Shown here: positions 51,424-59,029 of the stretch, piece after piece
Numbering within the stretch: the stretch's first letter is position 1
Layout of the letters: every line of letters begins with the position of its first letter
Assembly: GCA_050696075.1 (NCBI GenBank)
Contig: JBOGUF010000059.1
Coordinates: 1-64,000 of the forward strand
Reading direction: 5' to 3'
Source of the DNA: JBOGUF01 sp050696075
GTDB taxonomy: Bacteria; Chloroflexota; Chloroflexia; Thermomicrobiales; UBA6265
DNA: 64,000 nucleotides
The notes under the pieces: model-generated
Told to the model about the DNA's origin: nothing
Seen by the model: the letters and a program-made list of their open reading frames with translations, nothing else
The model's database searches: none
Made by a program: the position numbers and the translations under genes

Positions 51424-52611
51424 GTGACTTCCAAGTGGACGGAACGGGTGGAGCGGGACGAGATCGTCGAGATCGCGCGGGAGTTGGTGCGGATCCCGAG
51501 CCCGAGCGGCGACGAGCGGGCGGTGATGGAGTTCGTCGAGGGCTGGTGTGCCGGCCGCGAACTCGGCTACCAGGTCGTTTCGAAGGATCCGGCGCGACCG
51601 AACGTGATCGTCTCGATTGGCGACGGCGACGCCGGGCCGACAATCGCCATGAACGGTCACCTCGATACCGTGCCCGTCTCCGACGCGGCCGCCTGGACGC
51701 ATGACCCGTTCGACCCGGTTGTCAGCGACGATGGCTCGCGGCTCTACGGGCGCGGCGCGTCCGACATGAAGAGTGCGGTCGGGGTCATGCTCTATCTGAT
51801 GGGCATGTTCAAGGAAGCGCCGTTGCGCGGACGCTTGCAGGCGCACGTCGTCTCCGACGAGGAGACGAGCGGGGCGTATGGTTCGATCTTCGTGCTGGCG
51901 GAGATCGCGGCCGGGCGCCTGCCCCGGCCGGACTATTGCTTCATCGGCGAGAAGAGCGACCTGAAGGTGCGGAATGCCGAACGCGGCATCCTCGGCTTGG
52001 AGATTACGTTCCTGGGTCGGGCATCGCACACGGCCGCGGCGCGGGCGACCGGCATCAACGCCGTCGCCAAGGCCGCGAAGGGTGTGCTCGTGCTGGAGCA
52101 GGCGCTGCCGCAATATCATCCGGCCGTCGGGCACCCGGTCATTAGCGTCAATTCGATCCAAGCTGGCGTGGCCCACAACGTCGTGCCCGGCGAATGTACG
52201 GTGACGGTCGATCGCCGGCTGATTCCCGGCGAGACGAAGGAGAGCGCCGTGGCCGACATCCGGGCCGCGCTCGACGCGATCCAGGCCGAGGACGCCGACT
52301 TCCGGTACGACATGAAGATTGATCCCCACGGCGACTACATCCCGGCCAACATTACCGACGAACGGTCGCCGCTGGTGCAAGCGTTCCAGCAGAGCGTGCG
52401 GATCGTCACCGAGAGCGAGCCGGAGTACTTCGTCGCCTGGGCGGGTGCGACCGACGGTCGTTTCTACCGGCAAGCGGGCATTGACACCGTCGGCTTCGGT
52501 CCCGGCGGCGAAAACGCCCACGGCGCCAACGAAGCCGTCTATATCGACGACCTCGTCACCCAAGCGAAGGTGTACGCGGAGACGATCTCTCGATTGCTTG
52601 GCGTTGCTTAG
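51424..52611 (+). CDS. M20-family peptidase / deacylase (YgeY-like)
   Basis: A 395-residue dizinc amidohydrolase of the ArgE/DapE/YgeY group. Metal ligands are visible in MNGHLDTVPV (His), YGRGASDMKSAVG (bridging Asp), VSDEETSG (general base Glu plus ligand), FIGEKSD and the C-terminal GENAHGANEAVY (His). A dimerisation domain (about residues 190-300) separates the halves. It is closest to the YgeY-type putative selenium-metabolism hydrolases, but the substrate is not established. GTG 51424 is the start. Its stop overlaps the stop of the convergent Uma2 gene. Confidence 0.9.
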   Translation: MTSKWTERVERDEIVEIARELVRIPSPSGDERAVMEFVEGWCAGRELGYQVVSKDPARPNVIVSIGDGDAGPTIAMNGHLDTVPVSDAAAWTHDPFDPVVSDDGSRLYGRGASDMKSAVGVMLYLMGMFKEAPLRGRLQAHVVSDEETSGAYGSIFVLAEIAAGRLPRPDYCFIGEKSDLKVRNAERGILGLEITFLGRASHTAAARATGINAVAKAAKGVLVLEQALPQYHPAVGHPVISVNSIQAGVAHNVVPGECTVTVDRRLIPGETKESAVADIRAALDAIQAEDADFRYDMKIDPHGDYIPANITDERSPLVQAFQQSVRIVTESEPEYFVAWAGATDGRFYRQAGIDTVGFGPGGENAHGANEAVYIDDLVTQAKVYAETISRLLGVA

Positions 52612-53153
52612 CGCAAGAATTCGGCGACGGGCAGGCGGAAGCCGGGCATCACCTCGCCGCCGTCGAAGGTGTCGTCCTCTGCGAGTTCAATCACTTCGCC
52701 GTCCTGATAGTGCAGGCTGACGCGGCGGCGACGAGGGTCGGTGATGATGGTTAGCCGCACGCCCACCTCGCGGTAGAGGGCGATCCGCTCTCGCAGCTGT
52801 CCGGGCCGGTCGGACGGGGAGAGGATCTCGACGACCACATCCGGAGCGAGGCGAGCATAGCGATCGAGTTCCTCGTCGGGCGGCACGCGATCGGCACGGA
52901 TGTACGCGACGTCCGGCGCCACAACCGTGTCCGGGTCAACTTCGATCTGAAACCCCCCATCTGGGCCGGTCACCAGGCCGCCATGGACGTTGACATAGAT
53001 AAGGAACTGGTGACCAACCCACATCGCTCGCGCGCTGTGCCGGCTTGAGGCAGGGGGCATGCGAATCAGCTCTCCTCGAATGAGTTCGTACTGATAGCCG
53101 TCGTCCGGTAGTTGGGCGAGGTCTTTGGCCGTCATGAGTTGGGTCATTGCCAT
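52608..53153 (-). CDS. Uma2-family putative restriction-endonuclease-fold protein A
   Basis: A 181-residue member of the Uma2/DUF820 family with a PD-(D/E)xK nuclease fold. The family core is visible: a GYQYELIRGELIRMPP start, the DTVVAPDVAYIR strand, APDVVVEILSPSDRP with the acidic pair, then LRERIALYREVGVRLTIITDPRRRRV. Function is unknown; Uma2 genes are abundant in cyanobacteria and Chloroflexota. ATG 53153 has GGAG about ten bases before it. It is a close paralogue of the next gene upstream, sharing the same N- and C-terminal sequences, which is evidence of tandem duplication. Confidence 0.88.
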   Translation of the reverse strand: MAMTQLMTAKDLAQLPDDGYQYELIRGELIRMPPASSRHSARAMWVGHQFLIYVNVHGGLVTGPDGGFQIEVDPDTVVAPDVAYIRADRVPPDEELDRYARLAPDVVVEILSPSDRPGQLRERIALYREVGVRLTIITDPRRRRVSLHYQDGEVIELAEDDTFDGGEVMPGFRLPVAEFLR

Positions 53154-53167
53154 CGTCACGGCGCTCC

Positions 53168-53710
53168 TTAGCGGAAGAACTCGGACACGGGGAGGCGGAA
53201 ACCGGGCATGACGTCGCCGCCGTCGAAGGTGTCGTCGTCAGCGAGTTCGATCACGTCGCCGTCCCAGGAGTGAACGAACAGGCGCCGTTTGAACGCATCG
53301 GCGAGCACGACAAGCCGCACGCCGGCTTCGCGGTAGGCCGCCACTTTGTCGCGAAGGTAGCCGGGCCGGTCCGATGGCGACACGATCTCGACAACGACAT
53401 CTGGGGCCAGATGGAGATAACGGTCCTGCTCCGCTTCCGGAGGCACATGCTCGGCACGGACATATGCGATGTCCGGTCCCAGCACCGTATCGGGCTCACC
53501 GTGCAAGATGAACCCGCTGTCGGTCGTGACCTCGCCCCCGGCAACGAGCGCGTACTCCAAAAAGTGCTTCCCGATCCAGATCGCGCGCTTCCCATGTCGA
53601 AAGCCGGGTGGCGGCATACGAACAAGCTCTCCTTGCAAGAGTTCATACCGGTATCCATCTTCCGGTAGCTGCTCGAGGTCTTTGACGGTCATGAGTTGGG
53701 TCATTGCCAT
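53168..53710 (-). CDS. Uma2-family putative restriction-endonuclease-fold protein B
   Basis: The second Uma2 copy, 180 residues, sharing MAMTQLMTxKDLxQLPxDGYxYEL at the start, the core APDVVVEIVSPSDRP and the end DDTFDGGDVMPGFRLPVSEFFR with copy A. The middle is more divergent (HFLEYALVAGGEVTTDSGFIL). The likely catalytic acids, in TVLGPDIAYV and VVEIVSPSD, are kept. ATG 53710 is chosen by alignment with copy A; GTG 53725 is an in-frame alternative. The 14-bp gap between copies suggests cotranscription. Confidence 0.88.
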   Translation of the reverse strand: MAMTQLMTVKDLEQLPEDGYRYELLQGELVRMPPPGFRHGKRAIWIGKHFLEYALVAGGEVTTDSGFILHGEPDTVLGPDIAYVRAEHVPPEAEQDRYLHLAPDVVVEIVSPSDRPGYLRDKVAAYREAGVRLVVLADAFKRRLFVHSWDGDVIELADDDTFDGGDVMPGFRLPVSEFFR

Positions 53711-53782
53711 GGTAGGAAACTCCACTGGGCACGGTCGGCCGAGGGCCGTGTTTTGCCGAATCGTACCACCGACGCTGTAGGC

Positions 53783-54475
53783 TCAATCGCTCTGGGAATC
53801 GTTGATCTCAAGGTCAAGCAATTCCACGAGATGATCTCGCAGTGGTTCCAACGGATTCCCAATGGGCACGTCGAGTTCACGGGAGACACGCAGGGCGGCG
53901 TCCGCGATCGAGAGCTGGCCGACCGCGACGGAGCCTCCGTTGCCCGAACCAACGGAACTGACGATCTGCCGTATGCCTTGCGCGACCGCCCGGTCGTACT
54001 CGGCTTTCTTGCCGGCCATGAAGATCTCGAAGCTGCCCTCGATGAGCTGGACATCGACGTCAAGTGAGCAGGCATGCTGGTTCGCGTAGTCGTGCATGCG
54101 GCGCGTTGTGCCGTCGACCGTGGCGGGGTTAGTGAAGAGAAGCGTCTGGGGCGACGGCTGTTGGCAGAGATAGGCGAAGAACGGCTCGTCGATCTTGATG
54201 ACAGGGAGACCAAGGTCGATCGATTGGTGGCCGAGTTCGGCGATGTAGTTGGTGCAGGTGAGCAGGATAGCGTCCACGTCGCAGGCGGCCATCCATTCGA
54301 GTTGGTGTCTGACGCGCCTGAGGGCGTGCTCGCCGGCAAAGCCCGGGTCGTGCGTGATTCGCCGCATGAGGCCGGGGTCGACGAAGTGGATTGTCGCGAT
54401 CTCATACGGGACCAAGATTTGGTCGATGTACGCGATGTTGGAGTGGTGAGCGTGCAGACAGCCTAACGCAACCAT
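53783..54475 (-). CDS. aspartate/glutamate racemase-like protein
   Basis: A 230-residue protein of the Asp/Glu/hydantoin racemase superfamily. The first catalytic Cys is in ILLTCTNYIAELG (about residue 75). At the place of the second Cys the protein reads AVGQLSIADAAL, so the standard two-base mechanism is doubtful. The N-terminal MVALGCLHAHHSNIAYID is unusual in its histidines. ATG 54475 follows AGGAG; GTG 54481 is an alternative. It may be an isomerase of another substrate or a regulator. Neighbours give no pathway. Confidence 0.7.
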   Translation of the reverse strand: MVALGCLHAHHSNIAYIDQILVPYEIATIHFVDPGLMRRITHDPGFAGEHALRRVRHQLEWMAACDVDAILLTCTNYIAELGHQSIDLGLPVIKIDEPFFAYLCQQPSPQTLLFTNPATVDGTTRRMHDYANQHACSLDVDVQLIEGSFEIFMAGKKAEYDRAVAQGIRQIVSSVGSGNGGSVAVGQLSIADAALRVSRELDVPIGNPLEPLRDHLVELLDLEINDSQSD

Positions 54476-54545
54476 TGACACTCCTGGCGGTGCAGACAGG
54501 GCTTAGCGGACGTACCCGGTGACCGAGCGAGGAGTGTACTCGCGT

Positions 54546-55766
54546 CTAGAATCCCATGGCGGCCTTGAGCTCGGCCAGTTCGAGGTCGTATTCGACCTTG
54601 TCCATGGTGACGCCCGACTGGGTCGGCAGCCACGGGCTCGTCATCGAAGCCCCTTGCTGATTGACCGCTTCCACCTGGACCTCGTGGGCTGCCCACGTCG
54701 GTCCGATCAGCTTCGCGCGAACCGTGTACTTGACAAACGTCCGCGGGTCGCTCGGATCGATCCGCTTGGACCACTCGACGATCTGATGTTCAAAGGGGAT
54801 CATCCGTGTGTTGCCGTCATAGGTGCCCGCCACCAGATTGCCGTATTCGTTACCGCCCCCGATCGCCGAGCCAATGAGATGCAGCCATTCCCACTGCGCG
54901 CCGCCGCTGAGTGGGTTCCACCCGCAGTGGATCTGATACTGGCGGGCGTTCCAGCCCCCCATCGACTTCTCCTTCGTCTGTGACGTGTCACCTTGGCGGC
55001 AGGGTCTGGTCAGGATGGTCCAGCGTTCGAACATGCCGCCCGGGCTGCGGATGGGCGTGGGCGCGCCGGTCGGAATCTTTTCCGACGCATCGTCGCGCTT
55101 CCCGCGCGCCTGCTGCCGCGAGTAATACTCGTAGGTGGCGCTCTTTCGAATGAGTTGCAGTCCCGATTTCGAGATGCGCATCAGGGCCAGCATCGCGTTC
55201 GCCGTCGGACAGACCGGAACGCCGAGTTGACTGGCGACCGCGGCGGCTGCCGGATTGTCAGTGATCATCAGCGCGTCCTGATGTGGATCGATGGCCCGGC
55301 CGCGCACGTTGAAGGCGCGGCTTTCGCGCAGCTTCTCTTTCAGCGTCTCCTTGGCCTGGTCGATGACATCTTGTCGCGAGTGGCCCATGAAGATATCCGG
55401 TAGGAGCTTGATGTCGTCGAGATCGTCCTTGAGCAATGCCGCTTCGTTCTCGACGATCTGTTTCAACTCTTCAACGGACAAGCGGTTGACTTCTTGGGCT
55501 GACCTGGCGGAGGCGGTCTTGACCCGATTGACGCGTTGAACGATGCCGCCGGCCTTCGCATCGCCCAGGTGCGGATCGTGGAAGAGATGCGGGGAGAGGA
55601 CGCCAGATTGGATTGCTCGCTCGACCGACTGGTTGCCGATTGTTCGCTGGAGACTCAAGATCCTGGCCGCCGAGGGAGCGTTGACGAATAGGTTTGGCTC
55701 CGCGACGCAATGCTCGCGCGCCTTGGTCCCGCTCGCGCGAACGTGCTTGTGCGTCGCCGCTCCCAT
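54546..55766 (-). CDS. toxin-like protein with LQRTIGNQ-type N-terminus and candidate endonuclease domain
   Basis: A 406-residue protein. The N-terminal segment ILSLQRTIGNQSVERAI (about residues 36-52), followed by a disordered stretch ending GGIVQRV, is like the leader of proteins linked to extracellular contractile injection systems and related polymorphic toxins. The middle is helical. The C-terminal 130 residues contain WEWLHLIGSAIGGG (H296), NLVAGTYDGNT and IPFEHQIVEW. The His-Leu-Ile...Gly-Gly...Asn-Leu-Val...Asn order resembles non-specific DNA/RNA endonucleases of the His-Me finger type (NS_2), though the usual DxGH is changed. There is no signal peptide. ATG 55766 follows GAGGAGATC. 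No obvious immunity gene is adjacent. Function is inferred. Confidence 0.6.
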   Translation of the reverse strand: MGAATHKHVRASGTKAREHCVAEPNLFVNAPSAARILSLQRTIGNQSVERAIQSGVLSPHLFHDPHLGDAKAGGIVQRVNRVKTASARSAQEVNRLSVEELKQIVENEAALLKDDLDDIKLLPDIFMGHSRQDVIDQAKETLKEKLRESRAFNVRGRAIDPHQDALMITDNPAAAAVASQLGVPVCPTANAMLALMRISKSGLQLIRKSATYEYYSRQQARGKRDDASEKIPTGAPTPIRSPGGMFERWTILTRPCRQGDTSQTKEKSMGGWNARQYQIHCGWNPLSGGAQWEWLHLIGSAIGGGNEYGNLVAGTYDGNTRMIPFEHQIVEWSKRIDPSDPRTFVKYTVRAKLIGPTWAAHEVQVEAVNQQGASMTSPWLPTQSGVTMDKVEYDLELAELKAAMGF

Positions 55767-55808
55767 CGCGATCTCCTCAGCCCGCGTTTCTATATGCGTT
55801 TTACATTT

Positions 55809-56033
55809 TCACCGACCGATCATACCACGCCACCAAGTGCCGCCAGCGATCGATGTCGCCGTCAGGTCGCCGTCCCAACTCAGGCTCCCGATGCCGGTCG
55901 GCCCATGATACGTACCCGTTTCGCCGACCCACCACGAACCGGCCGCATACCCGTTGACCAGCGGTGGAACCGCATCTAGGATGGCCGCCGTCGTCGAAGT
56001 GCCGGGGTGCCCGGCGGCCTCGGGCCGCCGCAC
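55809..56033 (-). pseudogene. possible gene remnant upstream of the toxin-like gene
   Basis: A short open frame whose last 55 residues (from AAILDAVPP to GGTWWRGMIGR) look like real protein: glycine- and tryptophan-rich, beta-type, with sensible codon choice. Its first 15 residues fall in a very strong hairpin and look artificial. It stops 42 bp before the toxin-like gene. It may be the 3' end of a lost gene. I cannot name the parent family. Confidence 0.3.
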
Positions 56034-56036
56034 CGT
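56008..56036. repeat. very GC-rich hairpin before hydroxypyruvate isomerase
   Basis: GGTGC and GCACC enclose GGCGGCC-TCG-GGCCGCC, with a two-base bulge, ending 15 bases before the isomerase ATG. The stem sits at the expected transcript start or leader and could hinder or regulate translation. Confidence 0.4.
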
Positions 56037-56051
56037 TCAGCTGGAGCAGAT

Positions 56052-56837
56052 ATGCCGCGGTTTGCCGCCAACCTCTCGATGCTCTTTACCGAGTATCCCT
56101 TCATAGAGCGATTCGACCGGGCCGCCAAGGCGGGTTTCCAGGCCGTCGAGTTTCTCTTCCCGTATGAGGAGGACGTACCGGCGGTCAAGGAGGCGTTGAC
56201 GCGCAACGGGCTCGAACAGGTGCTGTTCAATCTCCCCGCGGGCGACTTTGCGAAGGGGGATCGGGGTATCGCCAACGACCCGGCGCGCGTCCAGGAGTTT
56301 CGGGAGGGCGTGGCGAGGGCGCTGGAGATCGCCGCAATTCTCGGTTGTCCTCGTCTCAACTGCCTGGCCGGGCTCACGTTGGCGGACGTTCCGGTCGATG
56401 CCCAGATTGAGACGTTATGCGGCAACCTTGCCTACGCGGCGGACCAAGCCGAAGAAACCGGTGTCGTCCAGTTGATCGAGCCGCTGAACACGATCGACTC
56501 GCCGGGCTTTCTGGTCGGCACGACGACCCAGGCGCTGGCGATCATCGAGCGCGTCGGTCATGCCAACTTGCGGCTCCAGTTTGACGTCTACCACCAGCAA
56601 CGGATGGAAGGGAATCTGACGGCGACGATCAGTCGGGAGATCGGGCGGATCGGGCACGTCCAGATCGCCGACAGCCCGCAACGTCACCAACCGGGAACCG
56701 GCGAAATCCAATACCCCTTCGTCCTCCAGGCGTTCGACGACGCCGGCTACGACGGCTGGGTCAGTCTCGAATACCGGCCAGACGGACCGACGGAGGGTTC
56801 CCTGGGGTGGCTGCGGGAGTGGGGATACTGGACGTAA
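56052..56837 (+). CDS. hyi: hydroxypyruvate isomerase
   Basis: A TIM-barrel isomerase of 261 residues interconverting hydroxypyruvate and tartronate semialdehyde. Family segments are MPRFAANLSMLFTEYPFIERFDRAAKAGF at the start, FNLPAGDFAKGDRGIA, LIEPLNTIDSPGFLV with the catalytic Glu, LQFDVYHQQRMEGNL, GHVQIADSPQRHQPGTGEI and the second Glu in VSLEYRPDG. The ATG at 56052 follows GGAG. Together with tartronate semialdehyde reductase downstream it forms a glyoxylate-to-glycerate type module. A heptamer palindrome separates the two. Confidence 0.93.
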   Translation: MPRFAANLSMLFTEYPFIERFDRAAKAGFQAVEFLFPYEEDVPAVKEALTRNGLEQVLFNLPAGDFAKGDRGIANDPARVQEFREGVARALEIAAILGCPRLNCLAGLTLADVPVDAQIETLCGNLAYAADQAEETGVVQLIEPLNTIDSPGFLVGTTTQALAIIERVGHANLRLQFDVYHQQRMEGNLTATISREIGRIGHVQIADSPQRHQPGTGEIQYPFVLQAFDDAGYDGWVSLEYRPDGPTEGSLGWLREWGYWT

Positions 56838-56844
56838 GTTTTAG

Positions 56845-56906
56845 GTCGTGAGACGTGAGTCGTGAGTAGAGCATCGACGCATTACTCACGACTCACGTCT
56901 CACGAC
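56845..56906. repeat. heptamer-unit palindrome between hyi and garR
   Basis: Perfect 24-base arms (56845-56868 and 56883-56906) around a 14-base loop. The arms are made of 7-base units of the TCGTGAG / CTCACGA kind, a different word from the GGCGTTA palindromes but the same design and position (directly before a ribosome binding site inside an operon). Confidence 0.7.
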
Positions 56907-56929
56907 TTACGACTTCAGGAGGGACAGCA

Positions 56930-57826
56930 ATGGCAGAGCAGATCGGGTTCATTGGCTTGGGGATCATGGGCAAGCCGATGGTGCGTAACCTGGCGAAGGC
57001 CGGGCACGAGTTGGTGGTGCATAGCCGGAGGCGGGCCAGTGTCGACGAAATGACCGGGGAGAGTCCCGCAATTCAGGCGGCGTCCTCGGCGCGGGAGGTC
57101 GCGGAACGGACGAAGACGGTCATCACGATGCTGCCGGACTCGCCGGACGTGCGGGAGGTGGTCTTCGGCGAGAACGGCCTGCTCGACGCCATGGGCGAAG
57201 GGCACTTGCTGATCGACATGAGCACGATCGCCCCGGCGACAGCGATCGAGGTCGCCGACGCCCTGGTGGCGCGGGGCGCGCGAGCGCTCGACGCGCCGGT
57301 CAGCGGCGGCGACAAGGGGGCGATTGCCGGTACCCTCAGCATCATGGTTGGGGGAGCGCAAGAAGACTTCGACCGGGCGTTGCCTCTCTTCGAGGCGATG
57401 GGCAAGACGATCGTGCTCGTCGGCAGCCCCGGCGCGGGCCAAACGGTCAAGGCGTGCAACCAGATCGTGGTGGCAATCCACTACGCGGCGGTGAGCGAGG
57501 CGCTGGTTCTCGGGGCGAAGGCAGGGGTTGACCCGGAGAAGATTATTCAGGTCCTCTCCGGCGGGCTGGCGGCGAGCCGGGTGATGGAGATGCGTGGACC
57601 GTCGATGATCCAACACAATTTCCAGCCCGGATTCCGCGTCAACCTCCACCGCAAGGACTTGGGGATCGCGTTGGCCTCCGGTAAGGAATACGGCGTGTCG
57701 CTGCCGACGACGTCAGTCGTCAGTCAACTCTTCGAGTCGCTGGCGGCGACAGGGAGCGGTGACCTCGACCACTCGTCATTGATCTCGGTGATCGAGGGGT
57801 TAGCCGGATACAAGGTTGGCGGATAG
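56930..57826 (+). CDS. garR: 2-hydroxy-3-oxopropionate (tartronate semialdehyde) reductase
   Basis: A beta-hydroxyacid dehydrogenase of 298 residues that reduces tartronate semialdehyde to D-glycerate. The Rossmann motif is GFIGLGIMGKPM, the substrate segment DAPVSGGDKGAIAGTLSIMVGG and the catalytic Lys in GAGQTVKACNQIVVA (about residue 172), followed by HRKDLGIAL near the C-terminus. ATG 56930 follows AGGAGGGACAG. The isomerase gene just upstream supports this function over 3-hydroxyisobutyrate dehydrogenase. Confidence 0.92.
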   Translation: MAEQIGFIGLGIMGKPMVRNLAKAGHELVVHSRRRASVDEMTGESPAIQAASSAREVAERTKTVITMLPDSPDVREVVFGENGLLDAMGEGHLLIDMSTIAPATAIEVADALVARGARALDAPVSGGDKGAIAGTLSIMVGGAQEDFDRALPLFEAMGKTIVLVGSPGAGQTVKACNQIVVAIHYAAVSEALVLGAKAGVDPEKIIQVLSGGLAASRVMEMRGPSMIQHNFQPGFRVNLHRKDLGIALASGKEYGVSLPTTSVVSQLFESLAATGSGDLDHSSLISVIEGLAGYKVGG

Positions 57827-57840
57827 AAACCGCCTCGACG

Positions 57841-57932
57841 TGACCGTCGTGCTGGGGCAGGGGCGCGTTCGCGGCGTTTCGGGCTGCGCCCGACGGGAGC
57901 GGAGTACAGCGCGGGTCCTTCCCCTACGACGG
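57841..57932. repeat. inverted-repeat element (copy 2 of the 7.9-kb repeat)
   Basis: Right end GCGCGGGTCC...CCCCTACGACGG matches the element at 7851-7957, and the left end CCGTCGT...GGGGCAGGGGCGCG (from 57843) is its approximate complement. It fills the gap between convergent garR and the dehydrogenase gene, running just into the stop of the latter. Confidence 0.45.
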
Positions 57933-59018
57933 GGTCGCACTGGCAAGGTGGGCCAGCACCGCGTCGCCGACCTGCCGCGTGGTGGCCGTGCCGCCGAGGT
58001 CGGGCGTGAGGACGCCGCCGGCGGTGGTCGCCTCGATGGCGCGCATGACGCGGGCCGCCTCGTCAGCAAGGTCGAGGTGGTTGAGCATCATGGCGACGGT
58101 CCAGATCGCGGCGATGGGATTGGCGATGCCCTGGCCGGCGATGTCCGGCGCGGAGCCGTGGACTGGTTCGAACATGCTCGGCTTGCGTCGTTCCGGGTCG
58201 ATATTGGCGCTGGCGGCGATGCCCATACTTCCGGCCAGGGCGCTGCCCAGGTCCGAAAGGATGTCGCCAAAGAGGTTGGAGGCGACGACGACTTCGAGTG
58301 TCTCCGGGCGGAGGACGAAGCGCGCGGCCATCGCGTCGACCAAATACTGCTCTATCTCGATGTCGGGGTATTCGTGGGCGACACGGGCGAAAACGTCGTC
58401 CCAGAGGACCATAGCGTACTGCTGGGCGTTGCTCTTGGTGACGCTGGCGACCTTCTTTCGCTTGCGCGTCCGGGCCAACTCGAAGGCGTAGCGGATGATG
58501 CGTTCGCAGCCGTGCTCGGTGAAGAGGGCAGCTTGCACGGCGACCTCGTAGCCCAGTTTGCGGCCGGCGAAGTTCCGGCCGCCGACCCCCGCGTATTCCC
58601 CCTCCGAGTTCTCCCGCACGACGACCCAGTCAATCGAGTTGACGGTCGCGTTGCGGAGCGGGCTTGCGATGCCCGGCAGTAAGCGGACGGGGCGAATGCA
58701 GGCGTATTGGTCGAACCCCTGGCAGATCGCCAGCCGCAATCCCCAGAGGCTGACGGCGTCCGGCACGGTCGGCCAGCCGACGGCGCCGAAGTAGATCGCA
58801 TCGAACCCGGCGAGACGTTCGAGACCGTCGGCATCCATCATGCGGCCGGTGCGCAGATAGTGCTCGCAGCCCCAGGGGAAGGTTTCGAACGTGAATGCGA
58901 GCGCGCCGCCCGAATCGGCCGCAAGGCGTTCCATCACGCGGATGCCCTCCGGCACGACCTCGGCGCCGATGCCGTCGCCGGGGATCACCGCAATCCGAAA
59001 CTGGCGATCTGCTGCCAT
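57924..59018 (-). CDS. tartrate / D-malate dehydrogenase (isocitrate/isopropylmalate dehydrogenase family)
   Basis: A 364-residue NAD-dependent beta-decarboxylating dehydrogenase. Features are IAVIPGDGIGAEVVPEG, VRENSEGEYAGVGG (the ENxEGxY substrate loop), KSNAQQYAMVLWDDVF, VVASNLFGDILSDLGSALAGSMGIAASANI and EPVHGSAPDIAGQGIANP. The loop and the RPVRLLPG segment are closer to tartrate dehydrogenase/decarboxylase (TtuC) and D-malate dehydrogenase than to LeuB. Tartrate decarboxylation gives D-glycerate, and oxidation gives oxaloglycolate, which leads to hydroxypyruvate, fitting the hyi-garR module on the other strand. ATG 59018 follows AGGAGGAAC. Confidence 0.88.
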   Translation of the reverse strand: MAADRQFRIAVIPGDGIGAEVVPEGIRVMERLAADSGGALAFTFETFPWGCEHYLRTGRMMDADGLERLAGFDAIYFGAVGWPTVPDAVSLWGLRLAICQGFDQYACIRPVRLLPGIASPLRNATVNSIDWVVVRENSEGEYAGVGGRNFAGRKLGYEVAVQAALFTEHGCERIIRYAFELARTRKRKKVASVTKSNAQQYAMVLWDDVFARVAHEYPDIEIEQYLVDAMAARFVLRPETLEVVVASNLFGDILSDLGSALAGSMGIAASANIDPERRKPSMFEPVHGSAPDIAGQGIANPIAAIWTVAMMLNHLDLADEAARVMRAIEATTAGGVLTPDLGGTATTRQVGDAVLAHLASATPS

Positions 59019-59029
59019 CCCGTTCCTCC

